Shown piece by piece: positions 11,067-18,634 of a stretch of 18,634 nucleotides of DNA (the first letter of the stretch is position 1; the number at the start of each line of letters is the position of its first letter). The notes under the pieces are model-generated. The model worked only from the letters and a program-made list of their open reading frames with translations, searched no databases and was not told where the DNA came from. The translations under genes and the position numbers were made by a program. Source of the stretch: Conidiobolus incongruus B7586. Lineage: Eukaryota > Entomophthoromycota > Entomophthoromycetes > Entomophthorales > Conidiobolaceae. The DNA lies in contig JNEM01011782.1 in assembly GCA_000697335.1 (NCBI GenBank), positions 1 to 18,634 of the forward strand. The letters are read 5' to 3'.

Positions 11067-11349
11067 TCAGAATTCATTATGTACATCCCACCAGTTTAAT
11101 ATAAAAATTATAGAATTTTTAATTTATGCACTTTATTTTTTGTAACTCATCGAACCTAGCAATTAATAACACAAATTTTTCAAGAATTATAATAGAAACA
11201 AATATCATAATTACAGTAATAAAATAAATGATTTTAATACTTTAATAAAATTTTTGACCCGTTGACCCAATATTTGGTCAAATATTTTAAAACTAAATTT
11301 CTCAAATCAAATAAATTAGTTACTAAGCTTTAGTGAATAATAATTATAT

Positions 11350-11700
11350 TAACACGTCTTGGGAAAGCCATGTCCAGAGTAGTTTAAGTAAAAGAGAGAG
11401 ATCTGGGGAATTCCAGGTAAGTGTTAGGGAGATATGGGGTTTATTGATTTGAGTCTAATAGCTGGGAGGACCCAGATCGAACTCTTTCTGTTGAGGATAG
11501 CTCTAATTTCAGGTTTTATATAGTGTGGGTTGGATAAGGTGATTCATGAGATTATCCAGTGACTTGCATCATCGGTCAATTAAAAGATAGAGCAAGAGCA
11601 GATGGTATATGAGGGAGAAATGACTTTAACATTAGGTTGATTATAAGGATACTAGGGTGGAAGGGAGTCACCTGACTAGTGGCAATATATTGAAATTAAC
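11350..11700. other. Higher-GC, purine-skewed island of unknown nature
   Basis: About 350 bp whose GC content and G+A bias on the plus strand are clearly higher than the surrounding DNA. It carries a consensus 5' splice site CAGGTAAGT at 11414-11422 and a small hairpin, CTGGG-AGGA-CCCAG, at 11462-11475. All six frames contain stops. The least interrupted reading is on the minus strand, with pieces such as SSTERVRSGSSQLLDSNQ. It could be a decayed gene or repeat, an exon of a non-coding RNA, or a small RNA gene. I cannot assign it. Confidence 0.4.
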
Positions 11701-12334
11701 AGAGGAGAATTATGAAAAAATATCCTGAGTACAATTTATCTTAAATTCATAATAATAATACATTTTCATTAAGTTATATATTATTGATTATTATATTTTT
11801 TTATTAATTAATATACTGAATTTGGTCAAAAATTTATCATAAACCAGAATTGAACATTGCAGTATACATTTCACAGATTAAACAATTTCTGACGGTTCCC
11901 AAAAGGTTAAATCCATAATTCCAATTTCATTCTGTTCTGAAACATAATGAAAGTTGGCTCTTTAGAATTTGCAAACAAGCTTGAAATTCTAAAATCATTA
12001 GTGGTGAATGATAATCTTAGAATAATGATTTGTTATTTACAGTTCTTTTCAGAAGAGTTTTATTGAACTAGGCTAAAATATATGAATTTTTAATGAATGG
12101 CATCAAAAGATTAATTGAGAATTACTTTTTAATTATTCAAAAAGAAAAATGAGGGATATTATAAGATATAACAATTACAAAATTTCAGACTAAGATTGAA
12201 TATTTATAGAAAATTTATCCAATTTATGTTTGATTTTTTAACAACAGAATTATTTAAATTAAATTGACTAAGTTCGAAATTAATCTGAAAGTAGTAAAAC
12301 ATCAACATATTTTATATTTCAGGATAGTATAATT

Positions 12335-12381
12335 GTTGCAACTGCAACAACTTGACTATAACCCATACCTCTTATAAAAGG
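12335..12381 (+). promoter_or_regulatory. Palindromic patch with TATA box
   Basis: GTTGCA-AC-TGCAAC (12335-12348) is a perfect 6-bp inverted repeat. About 20 bp later, CCTCTTATAAAAGG (12368-12381) is a near-palindrome containing TATAAAAG at 12373-12380. The combination resembles a core promoter, but no open frame follows on the plus strand, so the target would be a non-coding transcript or a lost gene. Confidence 0.3.
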
Positions 12382-13324
12382 AAATGATTCTTTGTCATAA
12401 GGTTTGTTCAGACCTCTCATAATCACCCAAGCTTAGATCAATTCAATTAACAATCAAAACTAATTCTCCTACTATTATAGAAATTTATACACCAATAAAA
12501 TATCAACAAAATTTAGTTATAAATAACCAATTCAATAATTAGAATTAGAAATCAAACCAAGCAAATTATTAATAACCAAATTACAATTTAACTATAAATT
12601 AACCTTGATCTTACAATATATTGGAATTTATTAAATATACACCATTTATTATTATGGATAAAAGAGTGACTAAAAAAGGAAAAAATCAAAATATAAACTA
12701 TTATTTGTCGTTGAAATAATTTATTTACACAGAGCATACTTTGGATTACACTACATCAGTTGTTAGTATTATAAATACACAGTTATCAAAAACACCATAA
12801 ATATGATATAACTTATTAATGTATCCTAATAACCATACAATTATAATAGCAATTTTATTAGCTAGTCAATTGGTAGATTATTCACCAATGATAATAAGTA
12901 ATTTAATCCAAACTGTTACAACGAATTATTGAAAACATCCATGCAATCACTTTCAATGAACAACTAAAAACCAAAATAACAATATTTTTTTGAATTTAGC
13001 CTTGTTAATTTCTAAATTATCAAAATACATGGATAATTGAACTTTTTTTATTAATTATATGATATTTTCATTGTGGATTTTAATTGATATTCATTAATAA
13101 ATATTGGAATAATTATATGAATTATTTTAAATTGGAATAATACTATATAAAAAATTATATATTAATCAAAATGAAAAATTATATTTAAAGTATATTATAA
13201 ACCAATTCAGGATGAATGAAGTCGTAAAAATATAAATATTTAGAAATTTATGTAAAAAAAGTAAAATTTTTGTTAAAATAAAGATATTAATAGGAGATCC
13301 TGAATTGAATGAGATGAATTTATA

Positions 13325-13395
13325 TGCAATGGCGGGGAATCGAACCCCGGTCTACCGCGTGGCAGGCGGTAATTATACCACTAAACCACCATTGC
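13325..13395 (-). tRNA. tRNA-Gly (anticodon GCC)
   Basis: Reads on the minus strand from 13395. The acceptor stem GCAATGG/CCATTGC is a perfect 7-bp pair, followed by discriminator base A at 13325. The D-arm has the A-box-like GTGGTTTAGTGG, the anticodon stem ACCGC/GCGGT encloses the loop CTGCCAC with anticodon GCC, and the T-arm CGGGG-TTCGATT-CCCCG contains the B-box. No intron is present. It closely resembles eukaryotic cytoplasmic tRNA-Gly(GCC). A T-run for RNA polymerase III termination appears only about 45 bp downstream (complement of 13275-13278). Confidence 0.96.
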
Positions 13396-13721
13396 TTATA
13401 TTTTCATTTAGACCGAAATATTTTAAAAATGATTTTGATTCGAAATTATTAAACATACATGTAGTTATTTATTTCTTTCAAATTTTAATAGATTTCTATA
13501 TTTTCAAAAAATATTACTTATTATATATATTTTCTACATCTGATATTTATTTACTGTTTTTGATAACTTTTTAATTATTCCCATATTTTTATCGTAATCC
13601 TGATGACTACATAAATACCCACAAAATGTCACCAAAATCAAAACTTAAAATTTAAACCAATATAAAATTTATAAAACTAAATAATCAATAAATCAATAAA
13701 TCATAAATCAATTATAGTAGT
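13396..13721. promoter_or_regulatory. Spacer between tRNA-Gly and SKI3, with leader repeat
   Basis: 326 bp of AT-rich DNA between divergent transcripts. It contains the upstream region of the tRNA and the SKI3 promoter and leader. The final 40 bp before the SKI3 ATG contain the AATCAATA repeat listed separately. No other motif is convincing. Confidence 0.5.
13683..13712 (+). repeat. AATCAATA tandem repeat in the SKI3 leader
   Basis: Two perfect AATCAATA units (13683-13690, 13691-13698) and two imperfect ones (to 13712), ending 9 bp before the SKI3 start codon. It resembles the ATCAATA repeat before the minus-strand gene start at 7675 in both sense orientation and position. Confidence 0.7.
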
Positions 13722-16700
13722 ATGAGTACCAAATCATGGCTAAAAAAAGCTAAAGAATACATTAATGACAAAGACTACGACCAAGCTTTGGATACCTGTA
13801 AACAAATTTTAGAGTGGGAGCCTGAAAATTATACAGCACTTGTGTTTTTAGGTCTAACTTATTTGAATTTGAAACAGGTGGAGAATGCTGAAAACACTTA
13901 CAAAAAAGCTACTAATCTGAATCCGACAGCACCCCTAGCGTGGCAGGGCTTGTGCAATTTGTATTCCAGTATTGGTGCTTTGCAATCATTGTGCGAGACA
14001 TATTCCAAATTGATAACAGTGTATTGCGAGAATGGCATGGGTGCGAAAGCTTTGGAAACGATTGACAAATTGTTGACCATATATTCCAAGGACTATGTGG
14101 ATAGCGAGGGATATATGAATACATTGATGTTACAGTTACCCGATAGTCCCATATATGATGCGATCAAGGATTTACCGGAATTGCCCAATCAGATCGATAT
14201 TTTGAGGAAGATGCAGAAATTTCAGGAGGATTACGACGAGTCGACGATAAATAAGTTATATGATAGTAGAAGGAGACGTCTTACGTCCGATAGTTTGGAA
14301 ACTATTAAAAAGAAAGTGATGGTGGAAGTGTTATCAAAATCTAAGTTGGAGGATGTTTATGAGAGATTCTTCCAAGTGAATGATCAATTGTCGCTTGAAG
14401 AAAATTTACAAATTAATCAAAACTACCTTTCTTTCCTTCATAAATGTATCTCTATTAATATTCCAACAGATCTGCCTATCCGATTCCAGAAAATGATGGA
14501 ACTCACCAAATACTGTATCTCAACAGGATCTCCTTACTTTCTACCCTACCAAATCGAATTGGAGTATCAGAATGTACTCTCCCCTGGTGACTATGACCAA
14601 GCCATCATCAATCACAGTTTAACACTCGAGAACGACTCCGATTTCTTCAAATTCCTACAAGCGTATAATCAGTTTAAGAATGGCCATGATCAAATCACAC
14701 TGGATCAACTCCTGAATCTCAAGAATACTCTCAACAACAGTATTTTCTATCTACACACGATGGCTTATGTGACATTCCAGTGCGAACTTTACAACGAATG
14801 CCAGTATTTCTGCTCCAACCTCCTGGATAAAGTCACCAGCTGCACCAAATCCACGAACTATGACCTCTCCAAAGTGTGGGAATCTGCTCAATTAACAATG
14901 GCGAACTCTTACCTCAAGATGGAGAACAAGTTCCACCAACTGGCGTATCCTTTATTCGTCAAGGTGATCGAAAAGTCTCCGTCGAGTATTCGTGCGCTCG
15001 AAGGGCTCAGTAACTACTTGATGGAAACCACCCAGTTCGATTTAGCCTTAGATCATTTGAAACAGGGATTGAACATTGATCCCAATAATCCACACTTACT
15101 AAGTACTTTGGGATGGGTATACTTCTCCAAGAAGGATTACGAATCAGCTATTGAGAAGTTGAAGATCTCTATAGAATTGAATCCTAATGAAGGAATGTCA
15201 TCATATCGATTAGGAAGAGTATACTGGGAGATGGGTGGCAACTACGCCACAGACAGATCTTATGCTATGTCATGTTGGATTCAAGCCGCCAAATTGAATC
15301 CCAACCACTCCGATACGTTCCTTTACCTTGGACGCTTTTACTTGTGTGTGGAAAGTGATAGGGAAAGAGCTAAGAAGTGCTATCAGAAAGCTATTAGTTT
15401 GCAATCTTCCAATTTGAGTGCCATCACAGATCTCTATGACTTGTCCATCATGAACGATGATTTGGAATTCGCTCAAGGTTTGGTCGTATTGGCTACCCAA
15501 TCAGTACCTAATGCAAGTTGGGGTTGGCGCAAATTGGGATTTTTACAATTGAGCTCTAAAGAGTATCCCAGCGCTATCACCAGTTTCCAAAATGGCTTGA
15601 GAATAGACAACAAGGACCCTATCATCTGGGAAGGCTTGGGTGAAGCATACTTCCATGAGGGTCGCTATATGGCATCGTTGAAAGCATTCCAACGTGGACT
15701 CAAACTCGACCCGAATGCTTACGCCTGCTCCTATTACATCGCCCTCGTATCTATGAAAGTTGGGGACTATAACATTGCTATCGATTCTCTCAACAGTATC
15801 TTTGTAGCTTTGGAACAAGATCCCCAGAATTTGAGTATTTATCAACTTCCTTGCTACAAGAGTATCTTGGAGTGTTATATTTATCAGGCTCAGCAAGAGT
15901 TCAATCAAGGGTTATATGGGAAAATGGTAGAAACCTGCCTCCAAGCTTTTCAACTATTACAAACCATCTTAGCTGACCATAGTAATATTGAGATCTTTTG
16001 GGAAATTACCGGTGATCTCCTCCTAATGCTAAGATTAGTAGGAAGCTACATCATTCCAACCAAAGTCAACTTCTGTCATTTTATCTTCAACCAAGTTACC
16101 GAACTCGGTAAAGGTTTTAAAAGTAATAATATTCTTAAACAAGATTTGGAAATTGTTGAAAACTTGATCAAGTCCACGCATTCTCAAGCTGATCTAATTC
16201 ATTTATGCTTGTTGACTAGTGTGTTGTGCTACCGTTATGTTATGATGATTTATAATGGACCAACACCTGAATTGTTAAGTCACTATTTGTACAAGATAGC
16301 ATTCGCTTATGCCTCTTGTCACTTCTTCCAGGATCACGTGAATACGAATGTAACACTGTATTTGGAACTGGCATCAAAATCTATCCAGTTGGCATTACGT
16401 CACCAGCCGGACAATTTCCTTAACTGGAATTTGTTGGGGCTGATCTCGATGAAGACCAATCCCAAAATGAGTCGGGACGCTTTCGTCCAGGCTATTTTGA
16501 GGCAGCCTAAGAACCACATTCCCTTCACTAACTATGGGTACCTGTGCTTGATTCAGATGGATTACGATTTGGCTAATCAGGCGTTCGTATATGCTCAACG
16601 TCTTGATCCAGAGTACGTTTCAGCATGGTTGGGGCAAACTCTAGTTGCCAAGAGTTTAAATTCGACTGATTTGTTAGAATTGGCAACTCATGCTTACAAT

Positions 16701-17999
16701 ATCAATGAGGGACAATCTTCTCAAGTGTATTTGGAATATGCTGAAGCACTATTCCAAAATTCGAAGGCTGAGGCCAGCATGCTGAGTTTGGACCAATTGA
16801 ATTCTGGAATGTTTTCCATGAGCAAGTACGTCGAATTGATTCAGAATAAACCATTAGCGTACAATTTGTTGGCATTATACTTGGAGCGCTTGGAAATGTA
16901 TGAGAAAGCTGCAGTGATGCTGCAGATTGGTATCCAGCAAATTAATGCTGACAAGAGTAAGAAACCTATTAATTATACCGTTTCTTTGATGCTCAATTAC
17001 GCGCGTATCCTGTGCAGTTTGGGCAAGTATTCAGACTCCATCCAAATGTACTTGGATGCAGATGCTCTGAATCAGAAGCGCAAAGATCCTGGAAATACGC
17101 AGGACCAGGCACGTGCTTATTTGGGACTGGGATTAGCGTACTACTACAACCAAGATCTCCCAAATAGCTTCGCCCAGTTCGACCAAGCTCTCACCCTTGC
17201 CGTTGGTCATCCCTCTTTCATCCGTGATGCTCGTCTCCTCATGGCACAAGTCGTGTGGGCATTGAATAAGAGAACCATTGCCAAGGAGCAGCTGTTGGAC
17301 TGTATCCGCAACCAATCACAAACCCTTCCAATCCTCTTTGGTCTGTGTGCGATGGGCATCCTAGACAAAGACTTTACTCTCACAACCGCAGCATTGGACG
17401 AAATAACCAAAACCAGCTTAGAATCCCGCACTGAAGATTTCTACGGCCATTTGGAATATTTGTCAAGTTGCGCCTATCTCATTCAGAACCAGTTTTCCAT
17501 CGCCAAGTCAACCCTCTCAAAAGCTTTGCATCTCTATCCCACCAATCCTTTCCACTGGGCCAGATTAGGAGCATTCTTGAACAAAGTGTATCCTCAACTT
17601 GCATTCTTCACAGTCACTCTGATAGAACGCGCACTGGACCATTGCCAGAAGGTTGGTGTGACCCCTCAGGAGAAGTCATACTTGCACCAAGTCCAAAGCG
17701 AAGCTTACTTGCTGGTTGGTGAATTTGAATGGGCCAAAATATCAGCTCAAAAATCCCTAATGATCTTACCACAAAATCTCCACAGTCGTAGATTTTTAGC
17801 CACATCTCTAGCTATGTTAAACCAAAACAATCTTAAGGATAATTCTTGGGGATTGGCTACTATTCAACAATTATTACAAAATCCAGATCCCCATAATGTG
17901 GTGATGGAAGTTGGTAAATTTGAAGGATTTTCCTACTCCCAAAAGAATCTAGTTGACTGGGACACCAATATACTTAGATTATGTAGTCAATCTGACTAA
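13722..17999 (+). CDS. SKI3: Ski3/TTC37, TPR scaffold of the Ski complex
   Basis: Ski3 is the tetratricopeptide scaffold that holds the helicase Ski2 and the WD-repeat protein Ski8, and links cytoplasmic 3'-5' mRNA decay and non-stop or no-go surveillance to the exosome. One uninterrupted frame of 1425 residues, nearly the yeast length (1432), ends TAA at 17997. The N-terminus MSTKSWLKKAKEYINDKDYD starts TPR 1; LVFLGLTYLNLKQVENAENT follows in TPR 2 with the family hallmark PLAWQGL (about residues 70-76). Central TPRs are especially clear at about 436-505 (LLSTLGWVYFSKKDYESAIE) and 615-695 (WEGLGEAYFHEGRYMASLKA), with the usual W-LG-Y-A-P pattern and 34-residue spacing. More degenerate repeats run to the C-terminus (WARLGAFLNKVYP near 1280), which in yeast Ski3 forms the superhelix around Ski2. 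Start choice: first ATG in the frame, nothing conserved upstream. There is no intron in 4.3 kb, unlike RVB2 and TRM6. Confidence 0.95.
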   Translation: MSTKSWLKKAKEYINDKDYDQALDTCKQILEWEPENYTALVFLGLTYLNLKQVENAENTYKKATNLNPTAPLAWQGLCNLYSSIGALQSLCETYSKLITVYCENGMGAKALETIDKLLTIYSKDYVDSEGYMNTLMLQLPDSPIYDAIKDLPELPNQIDILRKMQKFQEDYDESTINKLYDSRRRRLTSDSLETIKKKVMVEVLSKSKLEDVYERFFQVNDQLSLEENLQINQNYLSFLHKCISINIPTDLPIRFQKMMELTKYCISTGSPYFLPYQIELEYQNVLSPGDYDQAIINHSLTLENDSDFFKFLQAYNQFKNGHDQITLDQLLNLKNTLNNSIFYLHTMAYVTFQCELYNECQYFCSNLLDKVTSCTKSTNYDLSKVWESAQLTMANSYLKMENKFHQLAYPLFVKVIEKSPSSIRALEGLSNYLMETTQFDLALDHLKQGLNIDPNNPHLLSTLGWVYFSKKDYESAIEKLKISIELNPNEGMSSYRLGRVYWEMGGNYATDRSYAMSCWIQAAKLNPNHSDTFLYLGRFYLCVESDRERAKKCYQKAISLQSSNLSAITDLYDLSIMNDDLEFAQGLVVLATQSVPNASWGWRKLGFLQLSSKEYPSAITSFQNGLRIDNKDPIIWEGLGEAYFHEGRYMASLKAFQRGLKLDPNAYACSYYIALVSMKVGDYNIAIDSLNSIFVALEQDPQNLSIYQLPCYKSILECYIYQAQQEFNQGLYGKMVETCLQAFQLLQTILADHSNIEIFWEITGDLLLMLRLVGSYIIPTKVNFCHFIFNQVTELGKGFKSNNILKQDLEIVENLIKSTHSQADLIHLCLLTSVLCYRYVMMIYNGPTPELLSHYLYKIAFAYASCHFFQDHVNTNVTLYLELASKSIQLALRHQPDNFLNWNLLGLISMKTNPKMSRDAFVQAILRQPKNHIPFTNYGYLCLIQMDYDLANQAFVYAQRLDPEYVSAWLGQTLVAKSLNSTDLLELATHAYNINEGQSSQVYLEYAEALFQNSKAEASMLSLDQLNSGMFSMSKYVELIQNKPLAYNLLALYLERLEMYEKAAVMLQIGIQQINADKSKKPINYTVSLMLNYARILCSLGKYSDSIQMYLDADALNQKRKDPGNTQDQARAYLGLGLAYYYNQDLPNSFAQFDQALTLAVGHPSFIRDARLLMAQVVWALNKRTIAKEQLLDCIRNQSQTLPILFGLCAMGILDKDFTLTTAALDEITKTSLESRTEDFYGHLEYLSSCAYLIQNQFSIAKSTLSKALHLYPTNPFHWARLGAFLNKVYPQLAFFTVTLIERALDHCQKVGVTPQEKSYLHQVQSEAYLLVGEFEWAKISAQKSLMILPQNLHSRRFLATSLAMLNQNNLKDNSWGLATIQQLLQNPDPHNVVMEVGKFEGFSYSQKNLVDWDTNILRLCSQSD

Positions 18000-18634
18000 A
18001 CATTAAAAATAAATATTTAATCAATTTGAGTTTGAGTTTTTAATTGATATTTATATATTATTGATGATTTCAATATTCATTTACATTTGTAATATAATAA
18101 AATATTTATCTAAAATTTTTCAAAAATTGATTATACCCAACTTTTATCTTTTTTAATTCAATAATAATACAGAAATTAAGCAATGATAAAATTTTAAAAT
18201 CAAAATTAAAGATAATTAATACACAAGAAATAATTAATACTCTCTTTAATTATTAATAACTTTTTACCATATTTTTAATATACTTTTAATATTTAAAATA
18301 TAGTATTTTTATTAAAAACTATAATTTAATATTTTATAATTTTAATTTATTTATATAATTTTCTATTAGTTTATTTTTTTTAATTAAATAGACTATAATT
18401 TAATAAATATATTAAATTTTTATAATTTTTAATTATTTTGTAAAGTTATAAATAATATTAAATTATAATATTAATATTAATTAAAAATTATTTTATTTAA
18501 AAATAATATAAAATATATTGATAATTAATATATTTATAAATATTAAATTAAAAACCATATTATATTTTTAGCTATTCATAATAATTAGAATTTTTTTATA
18601 AAATATTTAATAATTAGAATTTATAAATATTATT
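18000..18634. other. AT-rich spacer downstream of SKI3
   Basis: Over 600 bp of extremely AT-rich DNA. AATAAA just after the stop (18008-18013) may be the SKI3 polyadenylation signal. No open frame, repeat pair or RNA gene was recognised; the base composition after 18230 is as extreme as in the transposon region, but I found no Tc1 ends or transposase blocks there. Confidence 0.55.

Larger units (their letters stand above)
11067..13324. other. Long spacer between LCP5 and tRNA-Gly
   Basis: About 2.26 kb without a supportable protein gene. 11067-11340 and 11710-12300 are plain AT-rich DNA. The island 11350-11700 is listed separately. Around 12330-12440 there is a patch with short palindromes and a TATAAAAG box. 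The remainder to 13324 is AT-rich again, and any frame is shorter than about 50 codons. Confidence 0.6.

Noticed and set aside
11411-11424. Minus-strand ACACTTACCTGG resembling the 5' end of U1 snRNA
   Set aside because: The U1-70K loop (ATCACGAAG) and an Sm site are missing downstream; the match is simply the complement of a 5' splice consensus.
11470-11500. GTTCGATCT on the minus strand as a tRNA B-box or SINE promoter
   Set aside because: It departs from the B-box at the last base, and no A-box or acceptor pairing is found at the right distance.
12334-12509. TGTTG...CAACA ends with TATA box and AATAAA as a solo LTR fossil
   Set aside because: No flanking target duplication (ATAAT against AAATT) and no primer-binding or coding parts; inverted 5-mers are expected by chance in such DNA.
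13305-13574. 89-codon plus-strand frame
   Set aside because: It runs through the antisense of tRNA-Gly and then AT-rich spacer.

Overview
The window looks like nuclear DNA of an AT-rich eukaryotic microbe, most likely a fungus, possibly an early-diverging lineage. That rests on very AT-rich intergenic DNA, many short GT-AG introns (about 48-66 nt in the well-resolved genes) with CTAAT/CTAAC-type branch sites, and a set of conserved eukaryotic housekeeping genes. The exact lineage cannot be fixed from the sequence. Stop codons of the conserved genes (TAG, TAA, TGA) show a standard genetic code.

Layout. (1) Positions 1-3142 hold two decayed Tc1/mariner-family DNA transposons. They are read as nested: a younger copy (142-1702) sits inside the left terminal repeat of an older copy (before position 1 to 139, then 1705-3142). 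(2) 3143-4888 is AT-rich spacer. (3) 4889-6545, plus strand, is RVB2 (Reptin), six exons, 456 residues, with an intron directly after the start codon. (4) 6649-7675, minus strand, is an unrecognised multi-exon gene for a putative membrane/coiled-coil protein. (5) 7676-7873 is a divergent promoter. (6) 7874-9634, plus strand, is TRM6/GCD10, nine exons, 446 residues. (7) 9956-11066, plus strand, is LCP5/neuroguidin, two exons, 353 residues. (8) 11067-13324 is a long spacer with an unexplained island of higher GC near 11350-11700 and a palindromic, TATA-containing patch near 12330-12400. (9) 13325-13395, minus strand, is tRNA-Gly(GCC). (10) 13722-17999, plus strand, is SKI3/TTC37, one intronless frame of 1425 codons. 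(11) 18000-18634 is AT-rich spacer.

The recognised genes act in RNA metabolism: RVB2 (chromatin remodelling and, through R2TP, box C/D snoRNP assembly), TRM6 (tRNA m1A58), LCP5 (U3-dependent 18S rRNA maturation), SKI3 (scaffold of the Ski complex feeding the cytoplasmic exosome) and a tRNA. I take this as chance clustering of housekeeping genes. The most unusual points are the nested transposons with a composition gradient matching their insertion order, the RVB2 first exon that consists only of ATG, the unidentified minus-strand gene, the related ATCAATA-type repeats just upstream of two start codons, and the contrast between intron-rich RVB2/TRM6 and intronless SKI3. I saw no convincing new defence or mobile system.
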